Source: Podospora bellae-mahoneyi
Taxonomy: Eukaryota; Ascomycota; Sordariomycetes; Sordariales; Podosporaceae
Assembly (NCBI RefSeq): GCF_035222275.1
Contig: NC_085883.1
Span: forward strand, 3,410,001-3,474,000
Direction of reading: 5' to 3'
DNA: 64,000 nucleotides
Shown here: positions 32,701-42,708 of the stretch, in pieces
Position numbering within the stretch: the first letter of the stretch is position 1
How the letters are laid out: every line of letters starts with the position of its first letter
Position numbers and translations under genes: made by a program
Notes under the pieces: model-generated
What the model was told of the DNA's origin: nothing
Database searches by the model: none
What the model saw: only the letters and a program-made list of their open reading frames with translations

Positions 32701-34679
32701 ATCGTCCATCGTCTAGGGCGCTTGCGTACATGATGTAAGTGTAAAAAGGGCGTAGGGATAGTTACATGAACCGATCTAGCCGACTACAACTCTTGGGAGC
32801 CTCCCGCCACACTCTATATCATTGTTCCATGGCCGATGTTACCTCATTGCTGAACATGACATCACAGTGGTCGACATTCGAGGAAAATTCCCCGTCGGTT
32901 GGACCCGAGGTGTCCGTTTGCGCTTGGATCGTCCTCAGGGGTCCTAGAATAGGCGCGTGCAGCAAAAGTGAAGCGATTGCGTAGGGTAGTACGAGGTGGC
33001 TCCGAAGGATCGCCAAGTCAACGACGTGCGTTGATCTATCGATAAATCAAGTCGGTGTAAAGAATATGGTCAGTTCATGATGGTGAAGTTTGGTACAGTC
33101 ACAAGGGTAACCGCGGAACCTCGAAGTTGCCTGCCACGGCAATAATGTTTGGGCATCAAGACGTCGCCTGATGCTTTTTCTTGGCGGCTAAAGATGCCGT
33201 GTCTACACGCAGCGAAGCCCGGATGCCAGACCGGATATGATGCTCCATTGGGTATTGGCACACGTGGGATGAGACAGTTTTCTCAATGGTCTTGATCTGG
33301 AAAAGGGTAGTGGCCAAATTTCAAGCTGTGAAGGGCGTCTACAGCCGCGAGAAGCGTCGAAAAGGCCTGCCCAAAGACCGGATAGGTAATGTAGGTACCT
33401 TTGGCCAGCTTTTCTGTGGAAGCCCTACATATCACGATTTCTCATAAAACCGGTCTGTCTTGCTTGTCAAGTCGATCAGAAGCCCGGTCTGGGTTCAAGA
33501 CGTCTCGGCAATGTGCGAAGGCAGCCTGTCACTGGCGGCACAGGTCACACCATGTCTGAGTCAATTTCTGGATGGTAGGCAATCTGTTTGACCACTGGCA
33601 GCTAGCTAGCTAACGAGCCCAATGCAAGCCATCGCGCGGCGGCCCGGCTCACTCCCGAAACCCTAGAAAGGCCTAAGGATCAGGGCCCGCATGGTGATAG
33701 CAGGCGCAGGGTTGGATCGCTTGTTGACGGTCTTGGCAGTCAAGTCTGTGATGCTGTATGGTGGGATGATGACGAACGGGAGGGGAAGAGAGGAGGGGCC
33801 CAGAGGGGTCTGGACGGTGTGTGAAAGGGCGGGAGTTGTGACGGGAAGTGGTGGAGGTGCCAAAAATGCCACAAAATTGCCAGCCCTGACCCGGGCAGAC
33901 CCAAGTACCGGCGGCCCAATCGACCAGAGAAGAGCTGTGATGCTGCAGCGCACTACCTACGTGCAGCGTGGCATCTCACCAGATGGGCAACCCGGACGCA
34001 ACTCATTGGAGTCTACCATCTTCCACCCCCACCGGCTACCTCACGCTTTTCCTTTCTTTCTCATCGAGATGCAAGCTTTTCACACCGGTGCGGGACTGAT
34101 GTGACTCTCTCGACGCACCTGGTCATTTATTACCGCAACAGGTCAAGAAACATCGTCAACCATCTTCTAGTTTTGGTGTGAGGATATGTCTTATCTCACA
34201 CACTGCCGATGGCACAGACCTCATCCAGGCACGCAAGATGGCTTTGTCTAACCATGCCATGGCCCTGACTGGAGCTTGGCTGCTAGTCCTCAGTCTTGCC
34301 CACACACCCACAAAGCCCAACCCTCCAATGACAGACCCGGAGCTCCTTGAGCCCAACCAACAGAGATCTCACGATGGCTCTCTACTGACCCTGGGCACCA
34401 TGACTCGGCTGTCTCAACTTCTGGCAGTTTGGGAATACCCTTTCTTCCCTCGGGCCAAAGGCAGAGGAGAAAGTCGGAAGCAATGACCTGCCTGATCTTT
34501 CAGATGTCTATAAAACTGCACACAGAGCCCATCTCGACAAGTGCACATTTTGCTGTTCTCGTGTAACAAACACCAAGCACTTGTTCCCACCACACGATCA
34601 CCTACCACCTGCTTTCTCACGTCAGATCCCAAATCTCAAGCCAACCATTCACCAGCTACCAACAACTCCTTGGCTCATC
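29728..34679. other. Five-kilobase gene-poor region
   Basis: The largest gap in the window. It holds the carbonic anhydrase 3' end with a T16 run (29874-29889), a degenerate minisatellite (31061-31147) and otherwise only short overlapping readings on both strands without domains, signal peptides or believable introns. A 96-residue minus-strand reading at 33663-33953 and a plus-strand one at 34178-34486 were considered and left out. Composition is not strongly AT-biased, so there is no clear sign of RIP. Confidence 0.45.
31061..31147. repeat. Degenerate minisatellite, about 5 x 17-18 bp
   Basis: Five adjacent units of the type ATCCCGAACACGTAAAAA occur with small changes (GAACACGTC, GAACACGTA, GAACCGTA, CAACCCGTA, GAACTCGA). 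The array ends in a T-rich inverted copy (GATTTTTTCGGG). Confidence 0.65.
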
Positions 34680-34962
34680 ATGTTGCCCCTCCAGTTCTCG
34701 CCTCTTCTCTCTGACCAAGATTTTGTGTTTGGTCCTGGGCCCCTCAGCTCCCAAGGGGAAGGCATCAGAACTCTACCGGTAAGTCTGGCAACGAAGGAAC
34801 AACCAACATCTAAAACTAACGCGATATCAGATTCCAGGCGTTCTTTGTCCAACATGCGCCGCCAACGGCAGCGAGGTCTGGGTCATCCCGGGGCGGCAGT
34901 GCGGCTACTGCCGCACCCCTGCCCCTGATGAAGATTCCTGCGATGGTGACCACGACCATTGA
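34680..34962 (+). CDS. Small conserved-looking zinc-ribbon protein
   Basis: Two exons, 34680-34778 and 34831-34962, joined by a 52-nt intron with GTAAGT donor, CTAAC branch site and CAG acceptor, phase 0; 76 residues. The second exon encodes PGVLCPTCAANGSEVWVIPG followed by RQCGYCRTP: two CxxC pairs 14 residues apart, the layout of a zinc ribbon. The tail (DEDSCDGDHDH) is acidic with His and Cys. The first exon is neutral and Pro/Gly-containing with no signal peptide, so it is probably intracellular. The clean intron, preserved phase and ordered cysteines make chance unlikely. Function is unknown. Confidence 0.7.
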
Positions 34963-36480
34963 TTAGCTCAGGAAACCTACGACAATATCGATACCCTTAT
35001 TTCAAAATGGCGAAGAGGAGTTGGCGGTTCTTTATGCGTTTTCAGTTGGGGGTTTTACACACTCGTTGGCCTCGTTACGTTTTCCCCTATTTCAATGACC
35101 ATCGAATTTTCTCGCTCACTTTGATTTATGTTCGGCTCGGATGCTCTTTACTGCAGGGCAGCGTGGGGCTTTGTGAGGCGTCATACTCGACCGCGGTCTT
35201 CACCTTCCTTGTAGGCGAGCATCTCCTTGGTGGTACCCCAATAGACTGCAAAGTGCGGTTCTGTCTTGAGCACGAGTGCTGCCAACCGTCGTTCCTGTTT
35301 CTGTAGCTCGGAGCTGCCGGTTGGTCCGGAACAGGGCCCCGCAGACATGCATGCCACCGCATCTCTGCGGCACTGGCATGTCATCAATATCACGGGCTTC
35401 GTCCAAGTATTCCAAGTGCAGGGGGACTCGCTGCGGTGCTGCTGCTATTATTACCTAACCCTTCGGTGAACTACCTGTATGCTGTGAGACCACCATGTTA
35501 TTCCTCTCACTTGTGAGCTAAATCCGACCAACACCACACCTTCGCAGACCTAGCTATCAGCATTCTACCCGGTAGGTACTCATACAGGATAGACAAATCA
35601 CAAGTTTCCTATAACGATGTATCATAAAACAACAGCTTTTCATCTTGGCAAAACGCTACAATACGTCAAAATGAGAGCACTTGGCCCAGCAACACCATGA
35701 AACCGGGCTGAACGCCATGAGCTACCGATTTGATGTACCAAACAATCGAACGTTTACTCTGGCCTCTCTCTCTCCGGTCTCTGTCACAAGTAGCGGTCAG
35801 CATACCAGATTGCTTACCTCATGACGACTGGGATGACACTGCAACACATCGACGGCCGCATTGTCCCCTGCATCGTAGCATTGGTGCTGCCGGCCGCGAG
35901 AATGTGGCGGGGATGATCGGAAGTCGAGCTCCGGCGCCGAGCCGCTCTTGATGCAGGGCTCATGTACCATGACCTCTGGGACGGATCGGACTATCTGGCT
36001 TTTACCTATACCACCAAAGTTCACACAAGCTCGGTTCCTTTCTGGAAACTCTTTTGACTTCCGCAAGATCTTTATACTGTCCCACCTAAGCACTTGACCA
36101 CCCATCTCCTTCAAACACCCTCGTATACCATATATTGGCTTCCTACCTCAGGGTAAAATACCTAGGTACAGTGTTGTTGTTTGCTGGAGAACCTACTCAC
36201 CAGCCCACAACTGCCCGCATGCTGCAAGTCAGCAGCATGCTTCCAAGCACGCGAGATTTCACCAGTTGAACGTGAGCTGGATACAGCAACAAACGAATCT
36301 GAATTCTGACAAGAAGAATAAAGTAGGTATCATGGTGTCTCCAACCTGCCGTTCAAATGTCCCACAAAACGCCCGAGTATGCCTGTGGAGACCAAGCCCG
36401 ATAATGACAGCCCCAATGAAGAGTATTAGCCAAGTTTGGCTACCACAACCGTAAGATCAGCATGCAAAGCCAACCCCTTC
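34963..36480. other. Intergenic, with a doubtful coding-like patch
   Basis: No supported gene. The minus strand at about 35200-35390 reads in a protein-like way (RRLAALVLKTEPHFAVYWGT) but lacks a start, a continuation and a recognisable domain; it may be a fragment or chance. A small hairpin (GCATGCTGC / GCAGCATGC) lies at 36217-36240. Confidence 0.35.
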
Positions 36481-38016
36481 TCAGTTCGGTGTGACCACAA
36501 ACACCTCAACCCCCTTCTTCCCCCCCTCCTCAACCACCGCCGTCTCCCCGCTCAGCCCCGAAGACAACGAATTCCTCTCCGACCTCTCCCCATCACCAGC
36601 CAAACACCCCTCCACCATAGCCCCAAACACCGGTCCCCACCCCCACTCCCCATCCAGCCTCTCCAGCCGGTCCCTCACCCCCCTGCCTACCCCCCTCCCC
36701 CCCTCCCTCAAACCCGCCTGCTTAAGCAACGCCCCAACAACAGCTACATGCCCCCTCCTCCCATGCCCGTTCTCCAAGTGTTTCACCACCTTCCCCAGCA
36801 CATCCCCCACCACCTCCACCTTCTCCTCCTCCTTCATATACCCCATCAGCAACTCCATCAAGCCAACATCATACCCGTACTCGGCCGCCCAATGAAGCGG
36901 CGTCCTGCCTTGCCGATCCCTCGCCAGCGGATCAGCGCCATACTCGAGCAACACAGTCGCGCAGGCGGTGTCAGTGTGGGCAGCCCAGTGTAGCGGGCTG
37001 ACTGACGGACCGTTCTTGTCCGTCGACAAAGGGTTGGGATTTGCGTTGCCGTAGCCCAGCAGAAATGACAGGGCAGTTGGGTTGGAGCACAACGTGGCGA
37101 TGTGAAGAGCTGTCTGTCTGGTTGTTTTCCCGGTCGATGTCCCCCCTAGGGGTGATGGGATGGGTAGGTCAGCGGCTGCTCCCTTGTCGAGGAGGAGCTT
37201 GAGGATGGCCTCGGTTTGCTCAGGTGGTAGGGAGTTGAGAGAGCAAGCTACGCTTAGCGGGGTGGAGGGATCTGACGGCCCGGTGGAGGGGAGGTTAGGG
37301 TTGGCGCCGCTTTCGAGGAGGAACTTGATAAAGGCTAGGTGGGCTTTTGGCCGGGTCTTTGCTAATGGGGAGCGGAGGGCGCAGATCAGGGGGGTGAAGC
37401 CGAGGTGGTTGGGGCTGTTGATGGGGATTTTGTGGCCGTGGAGGTAGGTGAACACCCTGTGAGCGTCGAGCTCGGAGCAGCCGTTGCAGAGGTCGGCGAG
37501 GTGTTGGACGGAGATGATGCTGGGATGGTGGGCCTGTTTCCCACCGAGGTTGGATGGAGTTAGAGAGGAGAGGAGGCGGGTGAGAAGAATGGATGACCGG
37601 GAACGCTTGTGGGATGGCTTCTTGGCCTTGGTTGAGACCGTGGAGATGGATACCTCTGCTTCAAGCTTGAGACGAGCCCGATACGTGGTCGAGAGTGTGG
37701 TGATGGTGTTGGCGAGGGCCTCATCCTGACGCTCGCGCTCGACCTCGTCTTGGGCGCAACGGCAACGGGGGGTGTGCACCCATATTGATGGGGTCGCAAG
37801 TTTGTTGCTCCGACTTGGTTTGATGATCTCACGACAGTTATATTGACAAGGAACTCTGGTCTTTGGTTGCCATCCCATTCTCACAAATGGTTCTGGGATG
37901 GGCTTGGAGGTGTGGTAGTGGAGCCCCGTGGGGGACTGGGTCCTCGGTGAAGACCAAGGGGACTCGTCCCATGGCTGGTGTTGTTGCCTGACGGTGAGTG
38001 CTGATGGTTCTGGCAT
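36481..38016 (-). CDS. Ankyrin-repeat protein
   Basis: Intronless gene for 511 residues starting MPEPSALTVRQQ. The N-terminal about 190 residues are polar, with a CRCAQDEVERERQDEA segment and a basic Ser-rich patch (KKPSHKRSRSS), probably disordered. Ankyrin repeats follow at about 205-410; recognisable units include GFTPLICALRSP, STPLSVACSLN, QTALHIATLCSN, VSPLHWAAHTD and RTPLHWAAEYG, with LLESGANPN, LLDKGAAAD and LLEYGADP second halves. The C-terminal part is Gly/Arg/Glu-rich. Ankyrin repeats mediate protein binding; no catalytic domain is present, so the partner and role are unknown. The GC-rich 3' part gives a long overlapping reading on the other strand, which is not a gene. Confidence 0.85.
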   Translation of the reverse strand: MPEPSALTVRQQHQPWDESPWSSPRTQSPTGLHYHTSKPIPEPFVRMGWQPKTRVPCQYNCREIIKPSRSNKLATPSIWVHTPRCRCAQDEVERERQDEALANTITTLSTTYRARLKLEAEVSISTVSTKAKKPSHKRSRSSILLTRLLSSLTPSNLGGKQAHHPSIISVQHLADLCNGCSELDAHRVFTYLHGHKIPINSPNHLGFTPLICALRSPLAKTRPKAHLAFIKFLLESGANPNLPSTGPSDPSTPLSVACSLNSLPPEQTEAILKLLLDKGAAADLPIPSPLGGTSTGKTTRQTALHIATLCSNPTALSFLLGYGNANPNPLSTDKNGPSVSPLHWAAHTDTACATVLLEYGADPLARDRQGRTPLHWAAEYGYDVGLMELLMGYMKEEEKVEVVGDVLGKVVKHLENGHGRRGHVAVVGALLKQAGLREGGRGVGRGVRDRLERLDGEWGWGPVFGAMVEGCLAGDGERSERNSLSSGLSGETAVVEEGGKKGVEVFVVTPN

Positions 38017-39067
38017 GGTTTTGTTCTGGTGCCTTATCTGGCCTGTCCTTTCCGAACAGACACTGCCCTGGAAGAGGAGGGCAATCTCTCAGGTATATAC
38101 CCCTCGATCAGCATCGTGCATCCCTTCCTTCTTGCCGGAGTATTAAATTCCGCCATTGTTCGACATGTCCAAAGCCACACAGTACCCGCCAATAATTAGA
38201 CTTGGCGCACAGCTACCAAAGCGCTGGGACACATCGTTCGGCGGTTGGTTTTTGGGCACCGATCACGCTCGCCGAGCCACTAACATGGCTCAGCCCTACC
38301 CTGCTGTAGCACTCTCTCAGGCCCCAGCTGAGAGGCAGCCAGCCCTCCACTCCCCAAAAGAGGAAATGGCTGCGAAACCTGGCCGCCACATGTCGCTTTT
38401 GCACACCTGAGAACTTTTGAGAAGACAATAATTGCCTTTCTATTCCAGTGACAACTCATCTTACACCAAACTCAGCCTAAGCCAGCCCTTCTCTGAATGG
38501 CAATGTTGAACTGGCCGCAGTTGATGATTTTTCCTCAGGGTTCCCTTCATGCCTGCTAGCGCCCTGGGTAAGGGTTAAACTAACCACTTCCCACCCCCTC
38601 CATTTCCTCCCGTCTCTCTGCCTCCCGCCCATGCCCAGCAACACAAGGAAAAAAAAACTTTATCTTGGTCGCTACCGCACAATCCCGTAGTCCCTTGCCT
38701 CTCTCTGTCTCAGCAGACACGCAAACTCTTTTCTTCTCCTTGCCAGCCCCGCGAGGCCATACCGCCCTTCTCCGAAACCCTTTGCGTGACGGAAATTGTG
38801 GTCGGGGTGACGCGGGACATCCGATGACGCACGCACTCCCGCAACAGCAGCAGTGATCAAAGTCAGCTGAGCTGAGAGCAAGTCGGACGAAAAAAGAGAT
38901 GTTGTGGTAAGGTCTCGGACCGGGCCGTCAGTGATCAACGACTTTTTCTTCTGCTTTTCGGTGAAACATTACCCAACGTTTACCGCTCACCGACGGCACC
39001 GACGGCACGCACCACACACCGCTGCTGGCAAAAAGTCACTATGCACCAGAAGTGATGCAAAAGTGTA
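38017..39067. other. Intergenic, no gene seen
   Basis: About 1 kb with the ankyrin gene promoter and the region downstream of the tRNA. An A-run of nine lies near 38649. No supported coding sequence. Confidence 0.4.
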
Positions 39068-39149
39068 CTCTCCCGCCGGGAATTGAACCCGGGTCTCGAG
39101 CGTTGTTTGTAATGACAAGCTCACATACTGACCACTATACTACGGAAGA
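39068..39149 (-). tRNA. tRNA-Asp(GUC) with a 10-nt intron
   Basis: The minus strand folds into a cloverleaf. The acceptor stem TCTTCCG pairs with CGGGAGA, with discriminator G. The A box is TAGTATAGTGG; the anticodon stem TGAGC/GCTCG encloses TT-GTC-A; the T arm is CCGGG-TTCAATT-CCCGG. Between A37 (39113) and C38 (39102) there are ten extra bases, TTACAAACAA (39112-39103), at the canonical tRNA intron site. Removing them leaves 72 nt, the normal tRNA-Asp length. A T4 pol III terminator (39062-39059) follows. Confidence 0.92.
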
Positions 39150-39498
39150 TTTGCAGGTGTGGGCACCTGTCGTAGGCTGTGGATTGGTTGGAAGCAGCTG
39201 CGAGAAAACTCCTCATATGGGTGGCTCAATGAATGGGAAACGCAGCGGAGTTTTATGATATCTTTCGTTGTTTCCTTGTCAACGGGCCTCTTGGCCCAGC
39301 AAGTGGAGTCCTCACCGTCCAAAAGAAGAATGTCAACACCCGCCCCTGAATCACCCGCCGCATGGGGAAAACAGCATATGAGCGAACTGACGCTCCTCAA
39401 TGACCGACGCGCCCCATCACAAACACCCTCTACAAACATCCACCGAGACAAGCCTCCAGCTGTTAACCCAGAACACCCGAAACCCAAAACCCGCAGGC

Positions 39499-40029
39499 TC
39501 AACTCCCGCCCAGCTCCCTCACCTTCCCAAATCCCTCCAGTATCCCCCTCGCCAACTCCCCATAAGCAAACTCAATCCCCCCCTCCCTCACCTCCTCCTC
39601 AGTCGCCCACCTCCAATCCCTATGCTCCCTCTCCTCCAGCCTCACCACCGGCAGCCCCTCTTCCCCCCCGACGATCCTCACCAGAAACACCACCTTCCTC
39701 CACCACAACCCCGTCTTTGGCTCCTCCCATTCCGTGAAACCACCCCCCACAGTCCCCAGGATGTCCTTTTCGTGATCAACATCAAGCCCGGTCTCTTCTT
39801 TTACTTCCCTCGCCGCAGCTGACAGGATCGACGCGTCAAAGTCTTCTACCCCGCCTCCGGGCGTCTCCCATTTGAGGGGGAAGCCATCTTTCAGCGCGCG
39901 CTGGATGATGAGTGTACGGGCGACGTTTGTGGGAGAAGTGTGGATGATGACTACCGAGACGACGAGGCCGCCGGTGATGGAGGGATGTTTGGGAAGGTAG
40001 GTTGAAAGGGGCTGGTGGTATTCTTCCAT
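39499..40029 (-). CDS. Nudix hydrolase
   Basis: Intronless gene for 176 residues. The Nudix box lies at about residues 58-82 (GGGVEDFDASILSAAAR, then EVKEETGL), supplying the REUxEExGU helix that binds the metal. The glutamate expected eight residues before the Arg is replaced by Ala, with Asp next to it; this fungal subgroup often carries D..I there, so loss of activity should not be assumed. The family cleaves nucleoside diphosphates linked to other groups, removing toxic or regulatory nucleotides; the substrate is not predictable here. No targeting signal, so probably cytosolic. The long Pro-rich plus-strand readings over the same bases are shadows. Confidence 0.88.
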   Translation of the reverse strand: MEEYHQPLSTYLPKHPSITGGLVVSVVIIHTSPTNVARTLIIQRALKDGFPLKWETPGGGVEDFDASILSAAAREVKEETGLDVDHEKDILGTVGGGFTEWEEPKTGLWWRKVVFLVRIVGGEEGLPVVRLEEREHRDWRWATEEEVREGGIEFAYGELARGILEGFGKVRELGGS

Positions 40030-40484
40030 GGTGTTGCAGGTGTTGGCGGGTTGGGTTTCGAGCTATAAATTGCTAGCTGAGTTGACTTCACGTGGCGCTG
40101 ATGGGTGCTTGACTTCTACGGCGAAGTCTCGTATTATTTGTCCCCTTCTTTAGAGGCTCTTTGAGACCAAACCGATGAAAATGCCGCGTCATCAAAAGTG
40201 ACGAAAGGTTGTACGTATTGAGGTTAGGCAGACATCGTGGGGATGGGTAAACTGACAAGCCACCTTCATCGCTGCCTGGAGATGCCAGATAAGCGCGGAG
40301 GAATACAGCAACCAAACACGACGCAAGCTGGCTCAAAATTGGAAAAATAGTGATATTGACAAGCTCTGTGAGTAAATCTTCAGTCTTTAGATTTTTGCAT
40401 CCTTCGTCGTCAGACAGCATCCACAAGTGAACAGCCAGTCTCGCAACTCCTTCCCCTCCACAAACCACCCGTCCAAGGTTTACC

Positions 40485-41750
40485 TTACTTGTAAGTGACG
40501 GGCATGCCGCCGGGAAGCTCCGAAAGCCCTAAGAAAAGACACGTCAGTACCCATGCTATTAACCCCTAGCAAGGTTACACTTACAGCCCTCGGTCTCTTC
40601 CGCAATCGTCTGCTGCTTCAAGCAAGCAACGGCTTGCTCGGCACTCTGAGTCTTGAGCTGACTGCACCTATCACCGCTGCACCTGGCATCAAGCGCACGT
40701 TGCAAGGAATCGCCCTTCCAGCCAAAGACGTAGTCACCGTGCTGGCCATAACCGGTACTGGAGTTTTGATTAGCTGGATGCGTGACACAGGAGACAGGAA
40801 AGGGGATGCTTACCCGTCACCCATCGAGTACACAAGAGGTTGCCCCTTCTCAGGCCAGATGCTCTTATCGTTGAATGGTCTGGTATCCCACATAACCTCG
40901 TACATCAACTGCGGTAAGCGGACAGGATGGCTAGCGGGGCATGGTCCGGTCGACTCGAAAGAACCCGTCTGGGGATAAGAGACATGGGACTTGTGGTCCG
41001 GGCTGTCAACATTCTTGCCATCCCAGCAGCTATTTCCGCCTGTTAGCAAAGCTGCTCCCACACAGAGATGTAACTAAGACCATCACTCACGTGGGGAATG
41101 TGATGGTAGTCCTGATACCGCCAGGGCAAATCTTGTTGGGGAAGGAGGCGGTGTCTTCGCCCGTGCAGGGTGCGCCACCGAAGGGGTTCTGCTCAATGTT
41201 GTGTTCGCAGCGGTGGCAGATCTGCTTTTGCATGCCGCGCTGGTTGCGGAGGCTGGGGTCACCGACAAGCATGCGGAAGCCCTGGCATGAACATTAGCAC
41301 CGATCCACATATCCAGCAACCAAATAAAACACCTACTGGCTTGAAGGCTGTGACCTTCGTCTTGCCATCGTACGGTGGGATGTAGTAGACTGTCACGCCA
41401 CCCTTGCCCCTGAGCCCCAGGTTGACCATCTGTGGCACACGCTTGAAGCTACCGTTCTTGGCCTTGAAGTATACGTTGGCCGTCCAGTAGTTGGAAAAGT
41501 CCTCTGAGAAGGAGCAGGTCGTGCATGTTGACTGCGTGGAGGGATCGTACTCTCCTGGAGGCATGCTGGCGTTGAACGAGTTACCTCCCACGATCTGGTG
41601 CAGATGAGGAGACTGCAACGCGCCAGGATTGACGAGAGGATCGAGACGCTCAATGACCAGTTGACTGCACTGGAAGCGCATCATGGCGGCCTGGCCGGAG
41701 ACATGGCGCACCCAAAGGGCAGCCGCCGTAGCGAGAAGGGAGGACTTCAT
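40485..41750 (-). CDS. Secreted DUF1996 protein
   Basis: Five exons: 41750-41337, 41281-41091, 41029-40814, 40757-40585 and a last 44-nt exon 40528-40485; 345 residues. Signal peptide [20 protein letters not shown]. Family landmarks are [82 protein letters not shown] and [17 protein letters not shown], all typical of DUF1996, a widespread family of secreted fungal proteins without an established function. Eight or more cysteines suggest disulfides. The C-terminus lacks the WSC repeats found in some relatives. All splice junctions keep the frame; the short last exon ends [10 protein letters not shown]. It is expected to be extracellular or wall-associated. Confidence 0.9.
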
Positions 41751-42708
41751 CCTTGTTCGAGATGGCGGTACTCGTCTCTGGCTGGAAAGAAAAGGCAGAA
41801 CTTTGCAGACGTAAACCGAAGAGGGGTGTTATATGCCAAGTTGGCCGCGGCTGGCTGTTGACTTATATCTCATTTCACACACTCCCATCCCATTCACATA
41901 CCGTTGCCGAACTCCGTGAGAGATAGACTGAAGTACCGCCCCGGACCAAACTGCCGTATATTGGAGCCAATCTTGACTGGGTAAATCCCGTGTGGGTAAA
42001 CTGCCTTTGTTGTCAATCTGCCGCGTCTCGCCGACTTTGCTGGCCGTGCCGCACCTATTGGAGAAGCAGGATGAGGAGCAATATAAACCCAAATGAACAT
42101 TTGCGCGGACCCCACTTTCGACTTCATCTTTTTGAGGACCATATCCAGCCGATTGGTGCCTGTCAATGATCGTTCACTCTTTTCAGACAGCTTGGTGGCA
42201 TTGCCACATGGACCTGAGTCCCTGTCTGGTATTTCCAAACACTGAAGGCGAATTCACAGGACCTGGTACTCCCACTCTCGGCAAGCCTCCCGGATGCTGG
42301 TGGCGTCTGTTGGTTCACGGTAGTTGGCGTGTCATCGCACAAGCAAAGAGCTTATCTCAACCTCAAGTTACAGCAGATGACACCGATTTGCTATTAATAA
42401 GTCGAGCATGGATATCTCGGCAGTCTTGTCATCTCGCGTGAATGCTGCCTCGTTCTGGGCGGGTTCGGATCGTGGGTTCGCTTCTGCATCTTGTATGCAG
42501 TTGTGTCTGAGAGGGGAAAGATTATCGCATCGGGTTTTCAAAGTCTGCGCTATCGCCGGGCTTGCGGCGTCATACTAGCTTTCTGGGATGTCCCTATAAG
42601 TGGCCGAGGTATCGTCCTCGTTGAGCAAAGCAGAATGGGCTCTTGGTCTGCAGCGAGTCTGTTAATGAACGCTCATCGTCGAGTTCTTCTGATGCCTATC
42701 TGGTGAGC
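41751..42708. other. Intergenic, no gene seen
   Basis: Just under 1 kb: DUF1996 promoter on one side, 3' end of the MFS gene on the other. Short readings only, none with a domain. Confidence 0.4.

Noticed and set aside
33663-33953. 96-residue minus-strand reading
   Set aside because: Pro-rich, overlaps a plus-strand reading, and has no domain or start context; too weak to call.
35200-35415. Protein-like minus-strand patch (RRLAALVLKTEPHFAVYWGT)
   Set aside because: No start, continuation or recognised domain; kept only as a note in the intergenic entry.
39159-39822. Long Pro/Ser-rich plus-strand readings
   Set aside because: They are antisense to the Nudix gene, which has a clear domain; the composition reflects codon bias of the real strand.
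39940-39990. Missing Nudix-box glutamate as evidence of inactivity
   Set aside because: Fungal members of this subgroup often carry D..I at this place, so the change alone does not imply loss of function.
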